Shown: piece after piece, positions 17,344-25,533 of the stretch
Numbering within the stretch: position 1 is the first letter of the stretch
How the letters are laid out: every line of letters starts with the position of its first letter
The notes under the pieces: model-generated
Seen by the model: the letters and a program-made list of their open reading frames with translations, nothing else
The model's database searches: none
What the model was told of the DNA's origin: nothing
Translations under genes and position numbers: made by a program
NCBI RefSeq assembly: GCF_022095695.1
Contig: NZ_JAIFZM010000001.1
Span: 124,001-188,000, forward strand
From: Oceanobacillus jordanicus
GTDB taxonomy: Bacteria; Bacillota; Bacilli; Bacillales; Amphibacillaceae
DNA length: 64,000 nucleotides
Direction of reading: 5' to 3'

Positions 17344-17484
17344 TTACTTATGGCCGTCGTTTAATCTTCTGGCTTCTTCTGGACTAGACATTTTAGTTGA
17401 GCCGGGATAACGTAGACCGGTATCACGATCGGACTCCACACGCCCACTAGCCTTTAACTTCTTTTCTTGACGATCTTTCCCCAT
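17344..17484 (-). CDS. ypzI: YpzI family small protein
   Basis: A 46-residue hydrophilic protein starting MGKDRQEKKLK and ending SPEEARRLNDGHK, close to what I recall of B. subtilis YpzI. A strong ribosome site (GGGAGGTG) precedes the ATG at 17484. The function of the family is unknown; a link to spores is suspected from context. It is too short for most gene-calling cut-offs. Confidence 0.82.
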   Translation of the reverse strand: MGKDRQEKKLKASGRVESDRDTGLRYPGSTKMSSPEEARRLNDGHK

Positions 17485-17633
17485 AAATAGCACCTCCCAC
17501 ACTTAAGTTGGATGTTTTCGCCTAGATTATTCGTAGAGTGAAATGAAGTTTTTGAAATGACAAGCACTGTCCATAGTGGGATAATACTATAAGGGGACAG
17601 CATATAAGAAAAAAAGAAAGAGATGATTAGAAT

Positions 17634-18251
17634 ATGAAGAAATTACTTTTAGCCGGGGCGCTAATGTTACTATTAGCAGCCTGCGGAAACGAGAATGACG
17701 AGGGTGCAAAGGAAGCAGATAATAGCATGAATGATACAGACACTACAGCTGAGGATACGGATGAAAATGCTGAGAATGAGGGCAATGTGGAAGAAGAAAC
17801 AAACATGGATGAAGAAAGTGATACAACAGCAACGGAAGAACAGGAAGAAGATAGCGAAGTAGCGGAAGAGGGAAATTCAGAAGAAGCTGATTCTGATATG
17901 AAAACAATCTATCGTAACAAGCTAGTCGATTTAGAAGAAGAATTGGCGGCTGAGGAACAGGAAATAGGCTCTACACAGCGCGCATTAACTGAATTTGCCG
18001 GGAAGAGCTTTAATATGTGGGATGATGCATTAAACGAAGTATATGCTGAATTGGAGAAGCAGCTTCCGGAGAAAGAAATGGAAAACTTGAGAAAAGAGCA
18101 ACGGGAATGGATCAACATTAGAGATGCAAAAGCAGAAGAAGAGGCAGCCAAATATGAAGGTGGCTCCATGGAAACCATGCAATATATAAGTACACAAGCA
18201 CAGCTAACAAAAGAAAGGTCTTATGAATTAATTACGAAATATATGGACTGA
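17634..18251 (+). CDS. Lipoprotein with LprI/DUF1311 domain
   Basis: A 205-residue secreted lipoprotein. A signal peptide (MKKLLLAGALMLLLAAC) ends in a lipobox with Cys at position 17. A long Asp/Glu/Thr-rich linker follows to about residue 83, then a C-terminal LprI-type domain with QRALTEFAG, WDDALNEVYAELEK and KEQREWINIRDAKA. In other bacteria LprI proteins inhibit lysozyme; here that role is inferred. It would sit on the outer face of the membrane. The ribosome site is weak. Confidence 0.82.
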   Translation: MKKLLLAGALMLLLAACGNENDEGAKEADNSMNDTDTTAEDTDENAENEGNVEEETNMDEESDTTATEEQEEDSEVAEEGNSEEADSDMKTIYRNKLVDLEEELAAEEQEIGSTQRALTEFAGKSFNMWDDALNEVYAELEKQLPEKEMENLRKEQREWINIRDAKAEEEAAKYEGGSMETMQYISTQAQLTKERSYELITKYMD

Positions 18252-18291
18252 TACCGTAACCTACTAGCAGTAAAAGGAAGGGAATGAGACA

Positions 18292-18672
18292 ATGCAACAA
18301 TTAGTTTGGGAACAAGCATGGGATAAGACTATTTCACTTGGGGATAGAAAACAGATAGAAATAACATTTGAACAGGCTAACGAAGAAGCTACCCGTATAA
18401 AATATATTCCTTTTTGGCAAGCGCGTAACTATCGTGGAGAGCTGCTTATTACAGTAATTGTCCAAAATTTTAGTGATGAAGCTATGCCCTTCACTCAGCT
18501 GCCATTAAGGTACATGGAAGAAGGGGAGCTTGTTGCTAGTCATACTTTTTCCTTTCCTAACCTGGAGTTAGCGGAGAGAAGCAGTATGCCATGGACATTT
18601 ATTTTTCCAGAAGACACCATTGAGCGAGAACCTAACCTGATTGAAGGAAAGTTAGAGGATATAGATGCTTAG
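18292..18672 (+). CDS. SLAP-domain-like protein
   Basis: A 126-residue single-domain protein without signal peptide or membrane helix. The pattern of a beta-rich domain with LLITVIVQNFSDEAMPF and SMPWTFIFPED resembles SLAP domains linked to accessory Sec and S-layer assembly proteins in Bacillaceae. That match is from memory and moderate. It lies 40 bases after the LprI-like lipoprotein and may be co-transcribed. Its start is preceded by AAGGAAGGGA. Confidence 0.5.
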   Translation: MQQLVWEQAWDKTISLGDRKQIEITFEQANEEATRIKYIPFWQARNYRGELLITVIVQNFSDEAMPFTQLPLRYMEEGELVASHTFSFPNLELAERSSMPWTFIFPEDTIEREPNLIEGKLEDIDA

Positions 18673-18749
18673 CCCAAGGGTATGGTGCATATCATCAGAA
18701 ATTAGGGTATAGAGTAGATAAAACAAACTTTTAGAGGAGAGGGTTCGTA

Positions 18750-19712
18750 ATGTCCAAGCGTAAAATTGTAGTCAATCTTGATCTAGATGAAAAATACATC
18801 GATGAAATCAAAGAAGTAGCTCCCGACTGGGAAATTGTTTCAGGGAAAGATACGGATGAACTGCAAGAAGATTTAAAAGATGCAGAGGTCATCCTACACT
18901 GGAAAAAAGCAATCGAGCAAACGGTTTTGGAGCAAAACAATGACCTGAAATGGGTACAAACTTGGAGTGCTGGTGTTAATAACTTGCCACTTGAACAACT
19001 AAGTGAGCGTAACGTATCCATTACGAGTGCTAATGGTGTGCACGCCTATCCAATTTCCGAAACGATTTTTGCTTTGATGCTTGGACTTACGCGCAAAATT
19101 CATACATATGTCCGCCAGCAACAGCAAAAGCAATGGGAGCATGCAGATCTAAAACTTGAAATTCATGAGAAAACAATTGGAGTGCTCGGTGTTGGAGCGA
19201 TTGGTTTGGAGACAGCTAAAATAGCCAAGGCTTTTGGTATGAAAGTACTCGGCGTGCGACATTCAGGAAAAAGCACAGATTATGTGGATGAAATGTATAC
19301 ACCTGATCAGTTATCTGATGTGCTTCCACAATGTGATATTGTCGTAATCACACTGCCACTTACAGATGAAACAACAAACCTATTCGGGAAAGAACAATTC
19401 GAGCAAATGAAAAATAGTTCTATTCTGATCAATATTGGCAGGGGGCTGATTGTAAAAGAAGATGAGTTAGTTGAGGCCCTCCAATCTGGCAAAATTGCTG
19501 GAGCAGGACTTGATGTGTTCGCAACAGAACCATTACCGGAAGATAGCCCACTATGGGACATGGAAAACGTGATTGTTACACCACATACTGCTGGGTCAAC
19601 AGAACATTATACGGAGCGTGTTGTGCGGGATGTCTTCATTCCAAATCTTAAGAATTACCTTGAAGGGGAAAAACCTTCTAAGAACCTAGTTGATTATGAT
19701 AAGGGATATTAA
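18750..19712 (+). CDS. D-2-hydroxyacid dehydrogenase family protein
   Basis: A 320-residue NAD(P)-dependent oxidoreductase that interconverts 2-keto acids and D-2-hydroxy acids. The Rossmann motif GVLGVGAIGLE lies near residues 147-157. The family signature NIGRGLIVKEDELVEAL contains the catalytic Arg region, DVFATEPLPEDSPLW carries the catalytic Glu, and TPHTAGSTEHY carries the catalytic His. The start follows GAGGAGAGGG. The exact substrate (glyoxylate, hydroxypyruvate or another keto acid) is not predictable. A strong terminator follows. Confidence 0.92.
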   Translation: MSKRKIVVNLDLDEKYIDEIKEVAPDWEIVSGKDTDELQEDLKDAEVILHWKKAIEQTVLEQNNDLKWVQTWSAGVNNLPLEQLSERNVSITSANGVHAYPISETIFALMLGLTRKIHTYVRQQQQKQWEHADLKLEIHEKTIGVLGVGAIGLETAKIAKAFGMKVLGVRHSGKSTDYVDEMYTPDQLSDVLPQCDIVVITLPLTDETTNLFGKEQFEQMKNSSILINIGRGLIVKEDELVEALQSGKIAGAGLDVFATEPLPEDSPLWDMENVIVTPHTAGSTEHYTERVVRDVFIPNLKNYLEGEKPSKNLVDYDKGY

Positions 19713-19719
19713 TAACGCT

Positions 19720-19754
19720 AAAATGGCATACGAAACGTCGTATGCCATTTTGTT
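19720..19754. terminator. Bidirectional terminator
   Basis: AAAATGGCATACGA (19720-19733), a 4-base loop, TCGTATGCCATTTT (19738-19751). The perfect 14-bp stem with A and T flanks serves the dehydrogenase and the convergent small membrane gene. Confidence 0.93.
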
Positions 19755-19766
19755 ATGATAACAATA

Positions 19767-19925
19767 TTAATGCTCTCTTTTCTCAACAAACAACAAAATG
19801 AGTGTTGCAATCGGGCCTAATATAAGAGAGAGCAAAAACCAGTTTAATCCTGTTCTATTCTTGCCTTGTGCGAGCCCAGCGTTTATTAACGCTAGAGTAC
19901 CCCATCCTACAAAGTATTGATCCAT
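19767..19925 (-). CDS. Small membrane protein, unknown function
   Basis: A 52-residue protein with an N-terminal hydrophobic stretch (YFVGWGTLALINAGLA) and a second helix (WFLLSLILGPIATLILLFV) ending in a charged tail. The start at 19925 follows GGGGGAGG, with a rather short gap. A longer upstream reading has no ribosome site. Family not recognised. Confidence 0.6.
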   Translation of the reverse strand: MDQYFVGWGTLALINAGLAQGKNRTGLNWFLLSLILGPIATLILLFVEKREH

Positions 19926-20076
19926 TGACCTCCCCCAAAAACTATGGTAAGCACGAAGCAGGGCTAACAAGTAGCTATAAACCGCCATAGTTGCGAAGCA
20001 CCCAATTGGCGAAGATGATTCCCCCAATTGTATTCACTACTGCTAACACCAATTATCTTCCTCTTAATAAAGTTCA

Positions 20077-20634
20077 CTATCTATATGAATCGTGAGTTGG
20101 AGAGAATAAGTCTTCCTCCGCGTCTCTGACTACTGAAAAATGTTCAACGTTATAATGACCATGAAGGGTTTCATTATGATGTTTTATAATCTGGGCTGCA
20201 CTTAATGTAACACTGTCCGGCGTCGAATGCCCATCACCTACCAATGTGACATCAAAACCACTGATAGTTGCTGTTCTAACTGCACTATCTATACAGTGTT
20301 GGGTTGCACATCCCATTATAACGATATGCTTGATTTCTTGAGATGTTAGATGATTTAAAAGCCCGGTACCATGGAAGGAGTTCGTAGCAGCTTTATCAAA
20401 AAACATTGCTTTAGTGGGTGAATGAATTTCTTTATGAACCTGAAAACCTTCTCCTTTGCCTTCAGCTACTTCTAGATCCCTAACAAAAACAACAGGGACA
20501 CTTAATTTAATCGCTTTTTCAATAACTAGATTGATATTCCTAATAAGTTGCGCTTTATTATAAACAGCACTTTCTTCACGGTTTCCTTCAATTAATTCTT
20601 GCTGTGCATCAATGATTAATAATACTTGGTTCAG
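20077..20634 (-). CDS. Isochorismatase-family cysteine hydrolase, apparent CTG start
   Basis: Read from CTG at 20634 the frame is open for 185 residues and carries the full catalytic triad: Asp in LLIIDAQQEL, Lys in FFDKAATNSF and Cys in GCATQHCIDSAV. The first ATG, at 20406, would drop 76 residues including the Asp. A ribosome site (GGGGG at 20643-20647) lies 8 bases before the CTG, and no ATG, GTG or TTG fits it. Relatives hydrolyse isochorismate, nicotinamide or other amides. It is either a CTG start or a recently mutated start codon. Confidence 0.8.
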   Translation of the reverse strand: MNQVLLIIDAQQELIEGNREESAVYNKAQLIRNINLVIEKAIKLSVPVVFVRDLEVAEGKGEGFQVHKEIHSPTKAMFFDKAATNSFHGTGLLNHLTSQEIKHIVIMGCATQHCIDSAVRTATISGFDVTLVGDGHSTPDSVTLSAAQIIKHHNETLHGHYNVEHFSVVRDAEEDLFSPTHDSYR

Positions 20635-20792
20635 ATGATTTTCCCCCTTTAAATTATTGGAAAAGCTAGCTACATGTAACTAGCGCTTTCCCCTTAATAT
20701 ACGTTACGTCATTGCTTTTTGGTGTATGTGATAATTATCGTTCCTATAAGAGATTTATATAGTAAACTGCAAGAAGTGTGTTACTTGGATGG

Positions 20793-21191
20793 TTAGTTGA
20801 TATCCACGTGTAGTAACGGCTTTTCTTCACTGTATCTAGAATAGGTCCATCCTTCATTTGATACATTTGTACAATTTTCATCGGTACATGTAAAAATATA
20901 AGACTGTTTCTCAGTTTGAACAGAAACTTCATAATGAAATATCGAAGACGGATCGGAGACATTGAATCGACTTACACCTTGTTTAATCGCGTACACCTTC
21001 TCATTAGAGGCAATCTCCTGGTATTGCTCATTTTCTAATACCATCTTTGTCATTTCTCCTAATATCTGCTGGTCATCTGGATTGGGAGTGTAGGTGCTTT
21101 TAATATAACTCGTAATTCCCAAATAGAGATTTAAGACAACGCTAACAGAAAACAGGATAGTTAAAATAATAAGCAGTCGTTTCTTGTTCAT
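20793..21191 (-). CDS. Membrane-anchored protein of unknown function
   Basis: A 132-residue protein with one N-terminal hydrophobic segment (LLIILTILFSVSVVLNLYLG) after MNKKR, which reads as a membrane anchor with the rest outside. Two cysteines (FTCTDENCTN) near residue 100 could form a disulfide. No family recognised. It is transcribed alone, with gaps of 158 and 129 bases on the two sides. Confidence 0.6.
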   Translation of the reverse strand: MNKKRLLIILTILFSVSVVLNLYLGITSYIKSTYTPNPDDQQILGEMTKMVLENEQYQEIASNEKVYAIKQGVSRFNVSDPSSIFHYEVSVQTEKQSYIFTCTDENCTNVSNEGWTYSRYSEEKPLLHVDIN

Positions 21192-21320
21192 TTACATACC
21201 TCACTTTATTTTGAAAAGTCGCTTAGATTAAAGCGCCCCCAAAAGTGTTAGGGATTTTTACCATTTGTTTTGCGGTTTTAAAAAGGTATGTATTGTTTGT
21301 TTAAAGGTTAAAGATATTGT

Positions 21321-22130
21321 CTACCAGTGATTCGGCATCATCAGCCCCGTTGGTAATATCGTACTCTTATCTCCCTTAGCTGCATTCACTTGCGCTTGTG
21401 TTAGGAAAATACAGTCCCGAAGGTTTGCTCCTCGAATGTCAGCATCACGTAAATCTGCTCCGATAAAATCTACCCATCTCAGGTCTGCCTTTCGTAAATC
21501 TGCTGCTAGCAGCAAAGTACCTCGCAGGTTCGCTCCGCGTAAATCTTTTCCTTTCAGATTGGCGCCAATCAGATCTCTTCGCTTAGATGGATTTACCTTT
21601 ACAGGAGATTGTTTCCGCACCAGATCACTAACTTGTATCAGTAAAGTATTTACTTCTGTTCGGTGGTCCATAACAGAGAGTTTGAGTAAATCTGTTGCCG
21701 GTAATCTTGTAAGCTCTTCTGTTTTATCTAACATGTGCCGTAATGCAGACTGGATAGTTGCTGTAGCTTTATTTTCAATTGCTTCAACCAAATAATAAAG
21801 CATCTCATGCAACTGTTGCATAACCGGGAAGACGTCGAACATTTCCTCAGCGATTGTAGGGTTTTCTCGCCAGCTTACACCATTATAGGTTACCTGAGAA
21901 ACCTTTTGCCCTGCTCCAAAACACTCAAAGACGCTACATCCCTTAAAGCCCTTCACACGTAAATTTTGGTGAATCCCACATTTAAAGTCCTCTCTTAGAT
22001 TGCGGCAGGGACTACCACCTTGTTTATCAAAAGGAAAATCAGCAGACTTTGCGAAGGGTAATGCTGTGCAGCAAAGTCCAAAGCAATTTGCGCAATCTGA
22101 CTGCAAACCTTTTTCCATAGTCGAGTCCAT
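21321..22130 (-). CDS. Pentapeptide-repeat protein with Cys-rich N-terminal domain
   Basis: About 269 residues in two parts. The N-terminal 75 residues hold a CxxCxxxCC cluster (CANCFGLCC, residues 13-21) and four more cysteines, like the putative Zn/Fe-chelating YkgJ-type domains. A helical middle follows. Residues about 185-240 are A(D/N)LR-type pentapeptide repeats (LIGANLKGKDLRGANL and so on), which fold as a right-handed beta helix. Function unknown. ATG at 22130 is spaced correctly from AAGGA; GTG at 22139 is too close. Confidence 0.75.
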   Translation of the reverse strand: MDSTMEKGLQSDCANCFGLCCTALPFAKSADFPFDKQGGSPCRNLREDFKCGIHQNLRVKGFKGCSVFECFGAGQKVSQVTYNGVSWRENPTIAEEMFDVFPVMQQLHEMLYYLVEAIENKATATIQSALRHMLDKTEELTRLPATDLLKLSVMDHRTEVNTLLIQVSDLVRKQSPVKVNPSKRRDLIGANLKGKDLRGANLRGTLLLAADLRKADLRWVDFIGADLRDADIRGANLRDCIFLTQAQVNAAKGDKSTILPTGLMMPNHW

Positions 22131-22188
22131 TTCATCCACGTCCTTCGGCTGTCTCTATTAAACTAATATTACCACAAATTAAAATAGT

Positions 22189-22545
22189 TTAGCCGACTTT
22201 TCTGACTTTTAACACCCACCAAATTAACACAAATTGCAGGGGTAGACGTAACCATAATGCAAAGGCAGGAATACTGTACTGCTCTGGTTCTAACGCCATA
22301 TAAATATTCACTGGGAAGATTAATACTAAGAATATTGCAATGAGAATTCCTACTTTTCTCCGAGTCGGCTTGTATAGCAAGCCAATGCCTAGTAGGATCT
22401 CGATGACTCCTGAAATATAAACAATTGCAGGTCGGAAGGGAACCCAATCAGGCATAGCCCCTGTGAAGAAGGGTTCCAGCACAAAATGGGATATCCCAGC
22501 CAATATAAAGAGAATGGCAAATACATATAATGCTATTTTTTTCAT
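22189..22545 (-). CDS. DoxX-like small membrane protein
   Basis: A 118-residue protein with four hydrophobic helices and the DoxX-type features AGISHFVLEPFF, MPDWVPF and SGVIEILLGIGLL. DoxX-like proteins are linked to redox processes in some bacteria; the role here is unknown. Its ATG lies one base after the LysR gene's stop on the same strand, so the two are co-transcribed and probably translationally coupled. Confidence 0.75.
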   Translation of the reverse strand: MKKIALYVFAILFILAGISHFVLEPFFTGAMPDWVPFRPAIVYISGVIEILLGIGLLYKPTRRKVGILIAIFLVLIFPVNIYMALEPEQYSIPAFALWLRLPLQFVLIWWVLKVRKVG

Positions 22546-22546
22546 A

Positions 22547-23470
22547 TTAAGACTCCTTTACTGTGGCGATACGATCTGCGATGCTATTCCCTTTAAAAGC
22601 TTCCACTACACCAATAAATGTTTCTACGTTCTTTTTGCTTCGCATAACAGGAGAATAGATATAGGAAAGAGTTCGTGTGAATTGCACATCCTCCACTTCT
22701 AGCACCGCCAGTGATCCATGCACCTTTTCCCGGGAAATAACACTGCGGGATAGCAGAGACAAGCCCATGCCTCTCATGACACTCTCTTTGATTCCCTGGT
22801 TGCTACTGATGCTAAGTAATGATTTCACAGAGAGACCGTTGCTACGAATCACATGGTTCAAGAACTCCCTGGTCCCCGAACCATCCTCTCTTGTAATCCA
22901 TGTTTGCTGTTGCAAATCCTTGATTGCAATATGCTCTTTCTCAGCAAGTTCATGGTCATTAGAGCAAATGACCGAGAGTTCGTCCTTCATAAACGGCTGG
23001 ACTGTAAGTTCTTTTTCATTGCTTTGGCCTTCAATCAAGCCCACGTCAACCTGGAAAAGGCGCACTTGTTCAATAATTTCCTCCGTATTTCCAATGACAA
23101 CTTCTAATTCCAACGCAGGAAAGTCCTCCTGTAGCCTTTGAAGAAACATAGGTAAAATATATTCACCGATTGAGAAACTCGCCCCTATCTTTAGTTGGCC
23201 TTGGATGGATTGATGATGGGTGGCAATATCCTCCTTTGTTTGCTCATACATCGCGATGATTTGTTTAGCTCGATCATAGAGGATCTTTCCTGTTGGCGTA
23301 ATCTGTACTGATTTAGGTGAACGGATAAAGAGCTCTGTGTGGAATTCTTTTTCCAGGTTTTTAATATGTAAGCTTACACTTGGCTGTGAAATGTGTAAGG
23401 CTTGCGAGGTCCTTGTGAAATTGCCAACGTCAGCAAGCGTAACAAAGGTTTTAAGTGCATCGTAATACAT
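22547..23470 (-). CDS. LysR-family regulator (CysL/YeiE-like)
   Basis: A 307-residue LysR regulator: an N-terminal winged helix (TFVTLADVGNFTRTSQALHISQPSVSLHI) and a periplasmic-binding-like effector domain (GASFSIGEYILPMFL onward). It is divergent from a YeiH-type exporter gene, the same pairing as YeiE-YeiH in Enterobacteria, and resembles CysL, which responds to sulfur status. Two palindromes lie in the shared promoter region. The ribosome site GGAGGGG is 4 bases before the ATG. Confidence 0.88.
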   Translation of the reverse strand: MYYDALKTFVTLADVGNFTRTSQALHISQPSVSLHIKNLEKEFHTELFIRSPKSVQITPTGKILYDRAKQIIAMYEQTKEDIATHHQSIQGQLKIGASFSIGEYILPMFLQRLQEDFPALELEVVIGNTEEIIEQVRLFQVDVGLIEGQSNEKELTVQPFMKDELSVICSNDHELAEKEHIAIKDLQQQTWITREDGSGTREFLNHVIRSNGLSVKSLLSISSNQGIKESVMRGMGLSLLSRSVISREKVHGSLAVLEVEDVQFTRTLSYIYSPVMRSKKNVETFIGVVEAFKGNSIADRIATVKES

Positions 23471-23485
23471 GAAACCCCTCCTTGC

Positions 23486-23545
23486 GATTAGTATTTCTAA
23501 TCATAACAATAATTTATATGTATTTCACTAATAGATAATTATTAG
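23486..23545. promoter_or_regulatory. Two LysR-type operator palindromes
   Basis: GATTAG-N5-CTAATC (23486-23502) and CTAATA-N6-TATTAG (23528-23545) share the CTAAT half-site. They lie between the divergent LysR and YeiH genes, one next to the regulator's own start, which fits autoregulation plus activation of yeiH. Confidence 0.55.
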
Positions 23546-23584
23546 ATAGAGTAGGTGGAGAGAGAAGAAGGACGTGGTTAATTT

Positions 23585-24613
23585 ATGGGTATACATATGG
23601 GAAAGACTTTGCAAGAAAACAAGGGGAAAGGTTTTATTACTGGCATTGGGTTAACACTTTTGCTGGCCTTATTGGCAGGATTACTGGCAAAATTGCCCTT
23701 ATTAGCAATCATGGGCCAGCTCGTTATCGCCATTATCTTGGGAATGATATGGCGGGCGGCATTGGGATTACCTGAAGTTCTACAAAAAGGCGTAACGTTT
23801 TCCAATAAAAAACTTTTACGATTGGGGATCATCTTGCTAGGTATGCGTTTAAATCTCGCGGACATCTACAATGCGGGAATAAATGTGTTTATTATTGCAT
23901 TCCTTAATCTCATGTTTGCGCTTGTGCTTGTTTATTTGTTAGCGCGCTGGTTTGGTGTGGATCGAAACCTAGGAATACTTACAGCATGCGGAACAGCGAT
24001 TTGCGGGGCGGCAGCTGTTGTAGCCATTGCCCCGATAGTTAAAGCGAAGGAAACAGAAACCGCTGTGGCTGCTGGTATCGTAGCATTATTAGGAACCACT
24101 TTCACCTTGGTGTACAGCTTAATCTACGGATTGCTACCATTATCTTCAACAGGCTATGGCATTTTTGCAGGGGGTACCTTGCATGAAGTGGCACACGTAG
24201 TAGCTGCCGCGGGTGCTGGAGGAGAAGAGGCCGTTGATATGGCGGTTCTTGTTAAGTTGACACGTGTGGCATTGCTTGTCCCTGTAGCCTTTGTCATTGG
24301 TTATCTAGTGCAGAGAGGAAGTAAAAAAACAGCAGGAAACAAACCGGGTCTGTCTATCTTCCCGTGGTTCATTTTAGGATTTCTGGCCATGAGTGGTTTT
24401 AATACATTAGGAATTGTTTCAGAGTCTGTAGCAAATAGCATTGTCTCGATTGCTTACATCTTAATTGCAATGGCAATGGCTGGGCTTGGGTTAAATGTAG
24501 AGGTCAAGACCTTCCGTAAACTTGGCATGAAAGGTTTCGCTGCAGGTGTGGTTGGATCAGTTTTCTTAGCGGTTTTTGGTTATGGGCTTGTAATGCTTTT
24601 TCAACTAAATTAA
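23585..24613 (+). CDS. YeiH/UPF0324 family putative sulfate exporter
   Basis: A 342-residue membrane protein with about ten helices. Family features include ITGIGLTLLLALLAGLLAKLP, GVTFSNKKLLRLGIILLGMRLNL-type segments, TACGTAICGAAAVVAIAP and GGTLHEVAHVVAA. These proteins are annotated as putative sulfate exporters; direct evidence is limited. The divergent CysL/YeiE-like regulator suggests induction by sulfur-containing compounds. An alternative start lies at 23597. A terminator follows at 24628-24667. Confidence 0.87.
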   Translation: MGIHMGKTLQENKGKGFITGIGLTLLLALLAGLLAKLPLLAIMGQLVIAIILGMIWRAALGLPEVLQKGVTFSNKKLLRLGIILLGMRLNLADIYNAGINVFIIAFLNLMFALVLVYLLARWFGVDRNLGILTACGTAICGAAAVVAIAPIVKAKETETAVAAGIVALLGTTFTLVYSLIYGLLPLSSTGYGIFAGGTLHEVAHVVAAAGAGGEEAVDMAVLVKLTRVALLVPVAFVIGYLVQRGSKKTAGNKPGLSIFPWFILGFLAMSGFNTLGIVSESVANSIVSIAYILIAMAMAGLGLNVEVKTFRKLGMKGFAAGVVGSVFLAVFGYGLVMLFQLN

Positions 24614-24627
24614 AGATGAAACTATTT

Positions 24628-24667
24628 ACAGATGTGCTGTATGTATAAAATGGCACATCTGTTTTTT
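24628..24667 (+). terminator. Terminator of the YeiH gene
   Basis: ACAGATGTGC (24628-24637) pairs with GCACATCTGT (24653-24662), followed by TTTTT. Confidence 0.88.
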
Positions 24668-24700
24668 AGTGCGTAAATAGCTATTTGGGGAGGGGTATTG

Positions 24701-24952
24701 ATGGAGTTACTGCCAATTGTCGTTTGGGTGTTATTTATAGAAATGGCTGTTTTCCAAGTATTGCTATCACTTGGCTTTCCGATAGGGGAATGCGCGATGC
24801 AGTTTTATTGTTAGGTATGTGCTTTGTTTTAATGCAGTATGCTGACATTGTAAACGGCTTTGACTTTTTTGCAAGTATCTTTGCTGGCGTGGATCATTAC
24901 TATCATTCTTGGCCTTAACACAATTGCAAACCTAGCTTCTAGAACATTGTAA
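24701..24952 (+). pseudogene. Frameshifted remnant of a small membrane protein
   Basis: A good ribosome site (GGGGAGGGG) leads into ATG at 24701 and MELLPIVVWVLFIEMAVFQV, which soon stops. A hydrophobic segment (VLLLGMCFVLMQYADIVNG) continues in a second frame, and a plausible C-terminus (IITIILGLNTIANLASR then TAA at 24950-24952) in a third. One hydrophobic protein split over three frames indicates at least two frameshifts and probably an internal deletion. The family was not identified. Confidence 0.6.
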
Positions 24953-25139
24953 TGAAGCTAATTAACGGAAGTGTATAGTTTAAATGGCAGAAAAAAGGAA
25001 ATATTTTAAATTTATTATTGAAATATTTGTAAAAATATGTTATATATATCATATACAGCAAATTATGGACTAGATAAGATGTGGAATTAATTTTCTTAAT
25101 GTTCAGATTGTATGAAAATAAATGGTAGGAGGATTTCTA
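24953..25139 (+). other. AT-rich leader region of the secreted-protein cassette
   Basis: These 187 bases between the pseudogene and the small secreted gene are very A/T-rich. No hairpin with a T-tract or open frame of note was found. The promoter of the cassette must lie here, but none stands out. AGGAGG before 25140 is the ribosome site. Confidence 0.4.
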
Positions 25140-25523
25140 ATGAAAAAAATACTATTAGCTTCACTGTTTACTTTTACACTACTTTTGTGTTTTGCTGGGG
25201 TTCAAACTTTTGCTGAGGATACAAAAGAGACAGAAAAGATTGATATTCAGTCTGCTGTTAGAGCATATGTTCCAGGGGTAGTCTATGGAACTCATTATGT
25301 GCCAAAAACAGTGACAGTACGTTCAAGTCACGGAGGAAGTAACCACTTTACATTTAGACCGGGTGATGGTAAAGAGTATTCTGGCTATGAAGGTACAAGC
25401 AGAAGTTTCACTCATACTTATAAAAACAACACTTACAAAGAGTATACAATATCTGCAAGAGTAACTAACATGGAATATGGTCCTAGTCCATGGGCTTACG
25501 GTACAGCCAGAATTTCATATTAG
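25140..25523 (+). CDS. Small secreted aromatic-rich protein, candidate bacteriocin-like peptide
   Basis: A 127-residue precursor with a clear Sec signal peptide (MKKILLASLFTFTLLLCF, cleavage near TFA/ED at about residue 22). The mature part of about 100 residues is rich in Tyr, Ser, Thr and Gly, has no cysteine, and ends in WAYGTARISY. It directly precedes an FtsX-type permease and an ABC ATPase, the gene order of lactococcin-972 loci. The sequence itself does not clearly match lactococcin 972. It could be a toxin, a signal, or a substrate or partner of the ABC proteins. Ribosome site AGGAGG. Confidence 0.65.
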   Translation: MKKILLASLFTFTLLLCFAGVQTFAEDTKETEKIDIQSAVRAYVPGVVYGTHYVPKTVTVRSSHGGSNHFTFRPGDGKEYSGYEGTSRSFTHTYKNNTYKEYTISARVTNMEYGPSPWAYGTARISY

Positions 25524-25533
25524 GTGTGAGTAT

